A DNA stretch of 64,000 nt from Amycolatopsis sp. CA-128772. Its GTDB lineage: Bacteria > Actinomycetota > Actinomycetes > Mycobacteriales > Pseudonocardiaceae. The notes below the pieces were generated by a model. The model ran no database searches, was not told the origin of the DNA, and saw nothing but the letters and a program-made list of their open reading frames with translations. Numbering within the stretch: position 1 is the stretch's first letter; each line of letters opens with the position of its first letter. Positions 43,738 through 51,728 of this stretch are shown one piece after another. A program made the translations under genes and the position numbers. The stretch is from assembly GCF_002904295.1 (NCBI RefSeq), contig NZ_PPHG01000072.1:1-64000 (forward strand). The letters run 5' to 3'.

Positions 43738-44627
43738 GGGTTTCTTGCCGAACGGGCCACAAACCGTGTTGGCCGCGTCCGCGGAGACGAACTCAGGGTG
43801 TACTCGACCGTGTTGCGCGTGCGCTCGTACTCCTCGCGCCAGCGGAGCTGATTCGACCAGCGCCGAGGCAGCACTAATGGCAACCTGCGTCCGAGCAGTA
43901 GTGCATTCAGTGCTTGGGCTTCGGCTCCCTGTGATGTAATCGTCGGATCTCGCGATATTCTCTGCTGGTTCCGATATTGCGTGACGCCCGTGCCGTGGGC
44001 CGCTGGGAGCGTCGGCAGGTTTTGTCGGTGGCGTGTGCCATAGTCCCTGCACGTGAGCTTGAACGTGCTGTCGTTCCGATTCGCTCTTGCCGCCGAGCAC
44101 GCTCATCAGGACCTTGTGTGACGGGTTCCGCGGATCGAACTTGCCGCCCAACCGAAGGCTTGCCTCCCGAGCACGCGGCAGTGGAGCCCGGCGGCTTGGA
44201 AGACCTCATCGGCGCCGGCCCCGTCCCGGTGAGGGGCCGCTCGTCGCGGCCACCGTGGCCGAGCTGCATGCAGGCCGCCCGCCGCGCTAGCGAGACGGAA
44301 GCTCACAAGACGTCGTGGTCCGTGAGCACAGGAAGATCAAGCTGAGCTGATACGGAGGGTGTCTCGAAACCATAGTTTTGAGACAAGAGCCCAGCTGAGC
44401 CTGGTGGAATTCTCGCTGATCAGCTGGTCGTCGTCGAAGTGGAGGCGGAAGCGCCGGTCGTCTTGTATCTGAGCGTCGGGGACTTATCAGGGTGGCCCGA
44501 TAGGTGCGGGGTTTGTCGCTTTCAGGGCGGTCGTTGTGCCGAGGGAAGGGGAGCGGCCGGCCGGATTTGGTTACCGGGAGTGGTGGCTGCTGGTGTTCGC
44601 CCGGAGGGTAGGTGGTCCGGCGTCTCG
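43738..44627. other. No recognisable gene; one IS-like inverted repeat
   Basis: Long overlapping frames here have no protein-like composition. At 44364-44389 the sequence TGTCTCGAAAC-CATAG-TTTTGAGACA forms a hairpin with one G-T pair, similar to IS terminal repeats or a terminator. Nothing else is supported. Confidence 0.4.
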
Positions 44628-45065
44628 ATGGTGTCCAACGGGCTGCAGCTGTCACCGGACGGCATCTCCGCAGCCGACTAAGACGTACTTCCCGAAGAGG
44701 TCTGCCGGCGCATCGAGATCGTCGACGACGCGGTTGTCGTGCTTCCCGCTCCGCAGGGTTCCGACAGCGTCGACTTGCGCGTACGGGAGGTGCCACTCCT
44801 GAACCGCCGCCCCGACATCGTCGTCTTTGATTCGGCCGTGCCCGACGATCAGGTGCTTCGCCCTGAGAACTGCCGGCTCGTCGTCGAGGCGATGTCGGCA
44901 TCCTCGGTGACCGCCGATCAGCTGGACAAGTCGGCCGAGTACGGCGCAGCCGGGATCGAGCACTACTGGCGGGTCGAGGGCCATGCCGAACCCGAGGTTC
45001 CGGGGACGCATCCGGGAGGTGACCGTCCGGGCGTGCGCGTGGGAGATTGCTTCCATGGCGGCTGA
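44628..45065 (+). pseudogene. Uma2-family putative endonuclease, broken
   Basis: One frame reads NGLQLSPDGISAAD, a TAA stop (44679-44681), then DVLPEEVCRRIEIVDDAVVV.. LPAPQG, then VREVPLLNRRPDIVVFDSAV.. PDDQVLRPENCRLVVEAMSA and SVTADQLDKSAEYGAAGIEHYWRVEG. These are the Uma2 (DUF820) blocks: E-I-V-D start, P-D-I-V-V-x-D and the V-E-A-M / D-K...Y-x-x-x-G-I core of a PD-(D/E)xK-like fold. The central 50-60 residues are deleted and a stop interrupts the N-terminus. Confidence 0.75.
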
Positions 45066-45561
45066 ACTGACTCCGGGACATGAGGTCGTGCTCGAGACGG
45101 ACCGGCTGCTGCTCCGGCCGTGGCGGGTGGCCGAGGCGGTCGTGCAGCGCGAGCTGTGGGCGGAACGTGATCCGCGGGTGCCGCCGCACCGCCGGATCGA
45201 CGCGGCCGGGCATCCCACCGTCGCCGAGCTCGAGGAGGCGATTCGCACCGGCCGGTCGCCGGCCGGGTTGCTGGCGATCGAGCGGAAGGCCGAGGGCGAC
45301 GTCATCGGCTACTGCGGGCTGATCGACGGCGGGGGAGAGCTGGCGTTCGAGCTGCTGCGCCGAAGGTGGGGCCGGGGTTACGCGACCGAGGCCGCGACGG
45401 CCGTGGTGGAGTGGGCCGGGTCGGCCGGGCACGGACGGCTGTGGGCCACGGTGTGGGAGTGGAACACGGCGTCCCGCCGCGTGCTGGCCAAGCTCGGTTT
45501 CACCGAGGCCGGGCGTGACGCCGTCCACGGAACCACCTTGGTCACCACCAAACAGCTGTAG
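45055..45561 (+). CDS. GNAT-family N-acetyltransferase
   Basis: 168 residues. RimJ/RimL-like Acetyltransf_3 pattern: ETDRLLLRPWRVAEA at the start, IGYCGLIDGGGELAFELLRR, the acetyl-CoA loop RRWGRGYATEAATAVVEWA, and VWEWNTASRRVLAKLGFTEAG. The ATG at 45055 overlaps the end of the Uma2 pseudogene frame by 11 bases. Substrate unknown. Confidence 0.88.
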   Translation: MAAELTPGHEVVLETDRLLLRPWRVAEAVVQRELWAERDPRVPPHRRIDAAGHPTVAELEEAIRTGRSPAGLLAIERKAEGDVIGYCGLIDGGGELAFELLRRRWGRGYATEAATAVVEWAGSAGHGRLWATVWEWNTASRRVLAKLGFTEAGRDAVHGTTLVTTKQL

Positions 45562-45844
45562 CCCGCGCCGATTTTCACTGCCGGCCGAGTTCGGCGAGCT
45601 GGTTCTCGGCTTTGCCAAGCCTTTCGGGCTGGATACTCCGCCCGCGGGTTCGGCCGCGTCCCGCCGCAAGTACCTGCTTCGCTGCGCCCGGAAACAGGCG
45701 CTGCTGATGGGGCGGAGTGACGGTTCGACCTGCCTCAGCCGGGTACTCGCACCCGGATCGTCGGGCGACTGCCTCATCGCGTCCGCGTGCACAGAGGCGG
45801 GTAGCCAACTTCTGCGGAGGCAGGCTGAAAGGCAGGTAGTACCG

Positions 45845-46360
45845 ATGAAGAGCGAGATGGCTTGGCGCGGCGCGCGCGACCTCGGGTTGGCTGTGTGGCT
45901 GGGTGGATCGCTGATGGGTGCGGTCGGGCTGGACGGGACCGCGGCGCGCGCTGCGGATCGGGTGGCGGCGGCGCGGATCACCAGTACCGGCTGGTCCCGG
46001 TGGACACCTGTCGGCGCCGGTGCCATCGCTCTGCACCTCGTCGGTGTGGCCGGCACGGTGAAGGCTCGGCGCAGCCGCGCCGGGATGTTCCCGTTCGCTG
46101 GCCGCAGGCGCCTGCCTGAGCAGGCGACCGCGGTCAGGTCGGTGACGACCGTGGCCGCGATGGCCGCATCCACGTACAGCTACTTGGTCGGCAAGCAGAT
46201 CCAGCACGCGGCCCTGGACGGCGACGGGGTGACCGCCGAGGCCGACCTGGGCGCGCAACGCCACCAGCGCCTGCTGCGCGGTGAGCGTGGTCTGGGCTGG
46301 GTGCAGTGGGCCGTGCCGGCCCTCACCGCTTTGCTGGTCGTCGAGTACGCCCGGAGCTGA
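45845..46360 (+). CDS. Four-helix membrane protein, unknown function
   Basis: 171 residues with hydrophobic segments near 12-30, 55-73, 99-118 and 148-166. The central part contains an Arg-rich loop (KARRSRAGMFPFAGRRRLPEQ). Resembles small actinobacterial membrane proteins annotated only as hypothetical. ATG at 45845. The 280 bases before it (45562-45844) hold nothing I can support. Confidence 0.6.
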   Translation: MKSEMAWRGARDLGLAVWLGGSLMGAVGLDGTAARAADRVAAARITSTGWSRWTPVGAGAIALHLVGVAGTVKARRSRAGMFPFAGRRRLPEQATAVRSVTTVAAMAASTYSYLVGKQIQHAALDGDGVTAEADLGAQRHQRLLRGERGLGWVQWAVPALTALLVVEYARS

Positions 46361-46398
46361 GCCGGATCGTGCACGGTCCGGGTCTTGCCGGTGAAAGC

Positions 46399-46647
46399 AT
46401 GGACAACGAACGGACTCCCGTCGTCGGCACGTGGGTGACCGCCGATCGTCACATCCGTCAGGAACTGCTGCCCGACGGCCGTTACGACGAGGCGCGAGGA
46501 CGCCCGAACAGCGCCTACACCGGCAGCTACACGGTCACGGGCCACCACATCGACTACGTCGACGACTCCGGATTCACCGCGACCGGCGACATCCGCGACG
46601 GCGTGCTGTATCACGAGCACCTCGTTCTCCACCGCGAGGACGGCTGA
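46399..46647 (+). CDS. Atu4866-family small protein
   Basis: 82 residues, beta-rich: VVGTWVTADRHIRQELLPDGRY..., NSAYTGSYTVTGHHIDYVDDSGFTATGD then IRDGVLYHEHLVL. This is the Atu4866 domain pattern (G-x-W-V-T-x-D-x-x-I-R...L-P-x-G-R-Y-D-E-A-R-G), a small lipocalin-like fold of unknown role. An earlier in-frame start at 46306 would overlap the preceding gene. Confidence 0.75.
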   Translation: MDNERTPVVGTWVTADRHIRQELLPDGRYDEARGRPNSAYTGSYTVTGHHIDYVDDSGFTATGDIRDGVLYHEHLVLHREDG

Positions 46648-46682
46648 ACCGCCTGGATCGTGGCCTCGGCCGTAGCGGGTGA

Positions 46683-47299
46683 TCAGCCGCTGAGCACGCC
46701 GATGGCGATGCCGAGCATCGCGGTGTTGTAGATGAACGAGAGCACGCCGTGCGCGAGGATCCGCAGCCGGGTGGCGGAGGTGCGTGACTCGACGTCGGAG
46801 ACCGCGAACGAGGTGGCGACGGTGAAAGAGAAGTACGTGAAGTCGATGAACGTCGGGTGCTCGGAGCCGGGGAACACCAACGGTTTCCCGGGCAGGGCGC
46901 TGTAGTAAGCTGCGCATAGCGGTCGGCGTAACCGAAGTGCAGGATCGCCCAGGCCAGCAAGACGGCGGGCACAGCCGCTGTCTTGCCGGGAAGTGACGCC
47001 GGGGTGCCTTCCTCGGTGAGGACGATGGTCAGGCCGGACATGATCCCGATGAAGCTGGTGAACAGGGTGAAGAGGGTGCCGCTGCGGCGGCCCAGCGCGC
47101 TCTTGACCCACGCGCCCCGGTCGTCGCCCGTCCGCTTGGCGCGACCGAGGCGGATGACGCGGATCGTGAGGTAGACGACGGCGATGAGGTCCCACAACGC
47201 GATCCACCTGATGTCGTCCGACAAGAAGATGGGGACGCCCAGCAGGACGAGCGTGCTCTCGATGATCCGGGACAGCACGATTGACGGGCGGTAGCGCAT
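46683..47299 (-). pseudogene. DUF1345 membrane protein with a single frameshift
   Basis: ATG at 47299 (AAAGGAAAG upstream) begins MRYRPSIVLSRIIESTLVLL and continues through four helices to HFGYADRYAQ near 46915, where the frame must change to YYSALPGKPLVFPGSEHPTF then IDFTYFSFTVATSFAVSD and the final helix, ending at 46683. These are the two halves of one DUF1345 protein (about 205 residues); the F-x-Y-F-S-F-T-V-A motif is characteristic. One base is missing near 46913. Confidence 0.78.
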
Positions 47300-47344
47300 G
47301 ACTTTCCTTTGCAGGCTCAGGAGAAGCGGTGCGATCTCGGCGCC

Positions 47345-47374
47345 GGCCCCCGCGGGCTGCGGCTCGCGGGGGCC
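47345..47374. terminator. GC-rich hairpin
   Basis: GGCCCCCGCG / CGCGGGGGCC, 10-bp stem, directly after the stop (47386, minus strand) of the hydrolase remnant and before DUF1345. Confidence 0.6.
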
Positions 47375-47385
47375 GGGGGCCGGGG

Positions 47386-47480
47386 TCAGCCCGCGGCGCG
47401 CACGATGAGCCGGACGACCGTGTCCGGGTGGGAGACGGCCACGGAGTGCGAGGCCCTCTCGGCAGTCACAGTGGCGAATG
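47386..47480 (-). pseudogene. Alpha/beta-hydrolase C-terminal remnant
   Basis: Minus strand FATVTAERASHSVAVSHPDT..VVRLIVRAAG and TGA. The pattern A-x-H-S-V-x-V-S-H-P with the last catalytic His is typical of the C-terminus of alpha/beta hydrolases. Nothing upstream connects to it. Confidence 0.5.
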
Positions 47481-47886
47481 AGAGTGCGTTGCAGTGGACG
47501 CCTGCCGGTCCCGGGTCGGGACCCGAAGGGCGCCATTCAGGTCTCAGGAGGAGACGCTGGGCGAAGTGAACCGATGCCGAAGTAAGACGGAGAGATCCGT
47601 CGGGCGTCCCGCTCGAGGTGATCGAACTCTTCACCCCGCTGCGCCAGTCGCCGTCGATTGTGCCTTCATCGACGCGCTGGGTCGAGGAGAGGAGCCGGTC
47701 GACGTGCGTCTCAGCCGGGACTGGCCTTCTGGTGCTCCCCGGTCGAACCTGATGCAGGCCCGATGCCCGAGGCGGTTCGACTCCGAGCGTCATCGTTCGT
47801 GGACGCCACCGGTGATCTCCTCTCCGTTCGGTGGCGACCTAGGCGACAGGCGTGATGGGTTTCCTTCATCGAAACTGAGACCTAGT
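47481..47886. other. No recognisable gene
   Basis: Several open frames overlap but none has family motifs or a good start site. Base composition is a little less GC-rich than average. Confidence 0.4.
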
Positions 47887-48345
47887 TCAGTTGGAATTCG
47901 CGACCTCTGGGATGTCAAGCTCCCTCCGGGCGGCATGAAGGAACGGGTGGCGACATTCCGACATGAACGCCCATACATCTATGCCGTCCGGAACGGTTCC
48001 GTAGACGGACTCATGGAGGCGCCATGCGTAGTGGTCGGATGCTCGATGGAGTTGAGGCGTTCCAACAAGTTCGATGCACTTCAGCAGGTACCACATCCGA
48101 TGGGTTGTGGGCTCCGGGGCCTCACCGTGATGGCCCGTCTGGAAGCGGCGTTCAGCCAGGTGTTCCACCGACTGAACGGCGTCGAGGAAATTCCAGATTG
48201 CCTCCTTGCGTTCAGTCCTCAGGTCGGCAACTCGTTTGTCTTTGGCCTGCTGTCGAGTAACGCGAGTGGCGAGGTACTGCGCGCCGAACGATGCCCCTGC
48301 CCCAACAACGACTCCCACTAGGGGGAGTATGCTTGTCCAATTCAC
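47887..48345 (-). CDS. Single-pass membrane protein, unknown function
   Basis: 152 residues. N-terminal membrane helix (ILPLVGVVVGAGASFGAQYLA), then a charged helical cytoplasmic part (VTRQQAKDKRVADLRTERKEAIWNFLDAVQSVEHLAERR) like DUF4760-type bacterial proteins. GTG start with AAGGGA upstream. Sequence is AT-richer than its neighbours, suggesting an acquired gene. Confidence 0.6.
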   Translation of the reverse strand: MNWTSILPLVGVVVGAGASFGAQYLATRVTRQQAKDKRVADLRTERKEAIWNFLDAVQSVEHLAERRFQTGHHGEAPEPTTHRMWYLLKCIELVGTPQLHRASDHYAWRLHESVYGTVPDGIDVWAFMSECRHPFLHAARRELDIPEVANSN

Positions 48346-48491
48346 CGATATTCCCTTGAATCGATTGAGTGTTGCCGTCAGCTGAACCCTGACCCTCCCC
48401 GGCTCGAACGTACCGTGGCCGTCTGCAGCAGGGCAGCTGCCAGTCGAGGTCGGCAAACCGTGGAAAGCGCGGCTTTGGCATGATCCGGGCC

Positions 48492-48944
48492 ATGCCGTTG
48501 TTCGACTACTTCCGTGCATCCGACGCCGACGCTGTGCGGCAGGTGATGGATGCCGGTGAGGGTGACAGTCCGGTGCCCAGTGTGTTCGACGGGATCGACG
48601 CGAAGCACGTCGATCCGACAGTCGTGCTGGGCATGATGGTCGCGGCGATCCAGCAGGTGGCGTGGAAGCCGGATCTGGTGACCCACCGCCTTGCCTGGCC
48701 GGCGGGTCGGGAGCACGACCTCGACTACGAGGGGCCGTGGGTCTCCGAGCTGAACCCCTCGGCTCGCGATGTGCTGGCCCAGGCCGGCGATGTGCCTCGC
48801 GTGGCGCGGGAGTGGGCGCAGATCGAAGAGCTCGGCGGCAACGTCGACGTCGCGGACGCGGAAGCGTTCATCGAGTCGATGGTCCGGCTGGCGCGGCGGG
48901 CTCGGGAAGCCGAGGAGCTCCTGTTCTGCTGGATGAGTCTCTGA
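48492..48944 (+). CDS. Conserved actinobacterial hypothetical protein
   Basis: 150 residues, soluble: MPLFDYFRASDADAVRQVMD..., IDAKHVDPTVVLGMMVAAIQ, YEGPWVSELNPSARDVLAQA, VAREWAQIEELGG and a final LLFCWMSL. The layout is that of a widespread uncharacterised actinobacterial family; no catalytic motif is visible. ATG 48480 is an alternative start. Confidence 0.65.
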   Translation: MPLFDYFRASDADAVRQVMDAGEGDSPVPSVFDGIDAKHVDPTVVLGMMVAAIQQVAWKPDLVTHRLAWPAGREHDLDYEGPWVSELNPSARDVLAQAGDVPRVAREWAQIEELGGNVDVADAEAFIESMVRLARRAREAEELLFCWMSL

Positions 48945-48958
48945 TCGCCCGGGATGGG

Positions 48959-49669
48959 TCACCCCGGCTGGGGTGACGACCCGCCGGGATGACCTCCGGG
49001 CCGCACGCAGAACTCGTTGCCGTCCGGATCCGTCAGGACGACACTGCCGTCGTGGCCGGTGTCGAGGCGAGCGGCGCCGAGGGCGATCAGTGCGTCGGTT
49101 GCCGCCTGCTGGTCGCCGTCGGCCGGGAGTAGCTCGAAGCGCTGCCCGCTCGGGGCCGTGGGCGGGTTGTCCCAGGTGTCCCAGGCGATTTTCGTGCCGC
49201 CGGTCGGGGATTGGATTGCTATCTGCTCGCCTTGGTCCCACACCACGGGCCAGCCCAGGGCCTTGCTCCAGAACAGGCCCACCTGCCGGGTGCCGGCGCA
49301 GGTGAGCTCGCCCAGGGGGCCGCATCCGGCGAGGTAGGGGTTGCCTGGCTCGATCACGCAGAACTCGTAGCCCGCCGGGTCGGCGAGGACGACGTGTCCT
49401 TCCTCGGGTCGCTGCCCGACGTCGAGGTGATGGCCGCCGAGCCTGATCGCTGTGGCCACCGCGTCGGTGCTGGTCAGGTGCAGGTGCATCCGGTTCGCGC
49501 CGAGCCGGCCGGCGCGGCCCGGGACGAACCGCAGGCCGAGCTGGGCTTCCCCGCCCGGTAGCAGCAGGCCGCCGGTGTCCTCGATGACCTCCCGGCCGAG
49601 CAGGCCGGCCCAGAAGCGGGCCGGTTCAGCGGGATTGGCCGCCTCGAAGGTCACCGCCAGCAGTCGCAT
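48959..49669 (-). CDS. Two-domain VOC-superfamily protein
   Basis: 236 residues, two glyoxalase/bleomycin-resistance-type modules. First: LLAVTFEAANPAEPARFWAG...VVLADPAGYEFCVIE (about 3-108). Second: GTRQVGLFWSKALGWPVVWD...VVLTDPDGNEFCVRPGG (about 125-228). Metal-site residues are only partly conserved. Could be a resistance or small-molecule-binding protein. ATG shares a base with the previous stop (TGATG), so translation is coupled. Confidence 0.85.
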   Translation of the reverse strand: MRLLAVTFEAANPAEPARFWAGLLGREVIEDTGGLLLPGGEAQLGLRFVPGRAGRLGANRMHLHLTSTDAVATAIRLGGHHLDVGQRPEEGHVVLADPAGYEFCVIEPGNPYLAGCGPLGELTCAGTRQVGLFWSKALGWPVVWDQGEQIAIQSPTGGTKIAWDTWDNPPTAPSGQRFELLPADGDQQAATDALIALGAARLDTGHDGSVVLTDPDGNEFCVRPGGHPGGSSPQPG

Positions 49670-50271
49670 CACCGGAACGTAGTCATCGCCCTCGTCCGGC
49701 GGCAAGCGGTTTCCTGGGCGAGGGCGAGCAGGAACATCCCCGTGGCGATGCCGAGCATCGTGAACACGCCGCGCGGCCAGAAGATGTGACTGTCGAAAAA
49801 GGACACGCTGGCGGCCGGCAGTACCACCGCACCCGGCGCAGCACGCCACGATGCTTGCCGTACCGCCGCGAACGCCAGCAGCAGGTTCGCGGCGAGGAAA
49901 AGCGCCGCGCCGACGTGGCCGAGGGTGTCGCCGATTTCGAACACCGCCCCGACGACCGGGGTGACACCGTGCTGGGCGTGGACCACCGTGCCGGCCGCGA
50001 TGCCGGCCACGGCGTCGAGTCCGCCGTAGAACGCCGCGAACGCGAACGCCGCCACCCGGCCGGGCAGCCGGACGGCCCGCGGCGCCGGCGAGAGCAAGGA
50101 CCACTGGGCTACGGCCAGCAGAGGGAATACGGGCAGCAGGACGACGTGCAGGGACGCCCACCACGGTGCGCTTGCCGCGTCCAGCACCACGGGGTGGGCG
50201 AGGCCGAATCCGGCCAGCGTGAGACCGGGCACGGCGTGACCGGCGGCGTACAGCCATCGCGAGCGAGCCAT
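49669..50271 (-). CDS. Six-helix membrane protein, unknown function
   Basis: 200 residues with hydrophobic segments spaced through the whole chain (for example HVVLLPVFPLLAVAQWSLL, AAFAFAAFYGGLDAVAGIAAG, AALFLAANLLLAFAAV). The motif VSFFDSHIFWPRGVFTMLGIATGMFLLAL recurs in hypothetical actinobacterial membrane proteins. Coupled to the downstream VOC gene. Confidence 0.65.
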   Translation of the reverse strand: MARSRWLYAAGHAVPGLTLAGFGLAHPVVLDAASAPWWASLHVVLLPVFPLLAVAQWSLLSPAPRAVRLPGRVAAFAFAAFYGGLDAVAGIAAGTVVHAQHGVTPVVGAVFEIGDTLGHVGAALFLAANLLLAFAAVRQASWRAAPGAVVLPAASVSFFDSHIFWPRGVFTMLGIATGMFLLALAQETACRRTRAMTTFR

Positions 50272-50371
50272 CGCCCGACCGTATCCGTCTTCCGGACGCC
50301 GGCCGGTTACCGAATCCTTACCGCGGATCCTGGCCCGCCGAAGCGGTTCGGGCGCCGCCCGCAAGCCCGCA

Positions 50372-51190
50372 TCAGGCGTCGATGTGCTGCCGCAGCTGTT
50401 CCAGGGTCTTGGCCAGCAGCCGGGAGACGTGCATCTGCGAAACGCCCACCCGCTGGGCGATCTGGCTCTGGGTCAGCTCGTCGACGAACCGCATCTTGAC
50501 GATGGCGCGTTCCCGGGGCTCCAAAGTGGCCAGCGCCGCTCGCAGGAGGATGTGGTTCTCGAACCGCTCGAAGCCGGTTTCGTCCTCGGCCAGCCCGGCG
50601 GTGGCCGCGTGGTCGTCCTCGCCGTCGCGCGCCGGGGCGTCGAGGGAACTGGCGCGGTAGGCGTGGGCGGCCAGCAGTCCTTCCCGGACGGTCTCGACGT
50701 CCATCCCGAGGTGGCGGGCCAGTTCGCTGGGGGTGGGCGCCCGGCCCAGGTCGTGGCCCAGGGTGTCGGTCGCCTTGGCGAGTTTCTGCTTCAGGTCCTT
50801 CAGCGCGCGCGGGACGCGCATCGACCAGCCGACGTCGCGGAAGTGCCGTCGCACCTCGCCCATGATGGTCGGCACGGCGAACGACACGAAGTCGCTGCCG
50901 CGGCCGGCGTCGTAGCGGTCGACGGCGCGGATCAACCCCGTGCGCGCGACCTGCAGCAGGTCTTCGAAGGGTTCGCCGCGGCCGCTGAACCGCCGCGCGA
51001 TGTGCTCGGCGAGCGGGAGGTGCTCGGTGATCAGCCGGTCGCGGAGGGCGGTGCGGCGCGGGTCTTCGGCGGCGAGGCGGCTGCGTTCGTCGAAGAGGGG
51101 AGCGCAGTGAGCGTATTCGTCGGACCGTCGCGGCGTCGGGACGGTCAGCGCGTCAGCGGCCGGCGCGTGGTCGGGAGCACAGACAGTCAT
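50372..51190 (-). CDS. SigB/SigF-type RNA polymerase sigma factor
   Basis: 272 residues, group 3. Region 2 (ITEHLPLAEHIARRFSGRGEPFEDLLQVARTGL then IRAVDRYDAGRGSDFVSFAVPTIMGEVRRHFRD), region 3 (TPSELARHLGMDVETVREGLLAAHAY) and region 4 (LEPRERAIVKMRFVDELTQS..QIAQRVGVSQMHVSRLLAKTLEQLR). These are general-stress/sporulation-type sigma factors controlled by anti-sigma kinases and STAS antagonists. Two STAS proteins are encoded nearby (52900, 53885), but no anti-sigma kinase is. A promoter of its own class lies right before the start (51200-51224), giving probable autoregulation and a leaderless mRNA. Confidence 0.92.
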   Translation of the reverse strand: MTVCAPDHAPAADALTVPTPRRSDEYAHCAPLFDERSRLAAEDPRRTALRDRLITEHLPLAEHIARRFSGRGEPFEDLLQVARTGLIRAVDRYDAGRGSDFVSFAVPTIMGEVRRHFRDVGWSMRVPRALKDLKQKLAKATDTLGHDLGRAPTPSELARHLGMDVETVREGLLAAHAYRASSLDAPARDGEDDHAATAGLAEDETGFERFENHILLRAALATLEPRERAIVKMRFVDELTQSQIAQRVGVSQMHVSRLLAKTLEQLRQHIDA

Positions 51191-51199
51191 AGCGACCGG

Positions 51200-51224
51200 G
51201 TACCCCTGATCGTGTGAATTACAC
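51200..51224 (-). promoter_or_regulatory. SigB/F-type promoter of the sigma factor gene
   Basis: On the minus strand GTGTAA (51224-51219), 13-base spacer, GGGTAC (51205-51200); consensus GTTTAA-N12-15-GGGTAT. The -10 ends only 9 bases before the ATG at 51190, so the transcript would be nearly leaderless. Confidence 0.6.
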
Positions 51225-51313
51225 GAACTCGTTCGCGGGGTTCGGCGGTCACGTCCGGGGCACCCGGAACCGAGAGCGATCCCGACGCGAAGCACCGGAA
51301 GGAACCTCCCGGA

Positions 51314-51652
51314 ATGACGACACGCATGGTGACCAGCAACCGCACGATGACGGCCGACGCCGACATCGTCCTCAACACCGCCTCCGACGCCACCCGCGCC
51401 AAGGCGTGGCTGCCGGAGGGCGGCGCGGGCGGCTACGACGTCGATCTCCGGGCCGGCGAAGGCCGGGTGGAGTGGCGGACCGGCGGCTGGACGGGCGACC
51501 TGACGGTGACCGGCAGCGGGACCGGCGCCAGTGAAGCGGAACTGCGCGCGAAGGTCGACGACGACGCCGACCCCGGCGACGTGCGCGAGCGGCTCGACCG
51601 GGCCCTGAGCGCACTGGCCGCCGAAGTGGACCAGAACTTCAACGTCAGTTGA
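51314..51652 (+). CDS. Uncharacterised small protein divergent from the sigma factor
   Basis: 112 residues, acidic: MTTRMVTSNRTMTADADIVL..., AKAWLPEGGAGGYDVDLRAG..., WTGDLTVTGSG then a helical C-terminus (VRERLDRALSALAAEVDQNF). Pattern loosely like the SRPBCC fold but too short and not assigned. GGAAGG lies upstream of the ATG. Location suggests a stress-regulon member. Confidence 0.6.
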   Translation: MTTRMVTSNRTMTADADIVLNTASDATRAKAWLPEGGAGGYDVDLRAGEGRVEWRTGGWTGDLTVTGSGTGASEAELRAKVDDDADPGDVRERLDRALSALAAEVDQNFNVS

Positions 51653-51728
51653 CCGGCCGCGGCTTCCGGTTGCGGCGGCCGGGGCGCCTGCGTGAGGCTG
51701 GGGCGGGAGCCGACTGCGGAGGACACCC

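Noticed and set aside
43811..43839. A fifth CRISPR repeat
   Set aside because: GTGTTGCGCG... resembles the repeat only at the first bases and is out of register with the 61-nt period.
43977..44345. A 122-codon plus-strand frame after the CRISPR
   Set aside because: No ribosome-binding site, low-complexity Arg/Pro-rich composition and no recognisable fold.
44287..46173. A 628-codon minus-strand open frame
   Set aside because: It is a shadow of the Uma2 remnant, the GNAT gene and the following membrane-protein gene, with Arg/Pro-rich, low-complexity composition and no motif.
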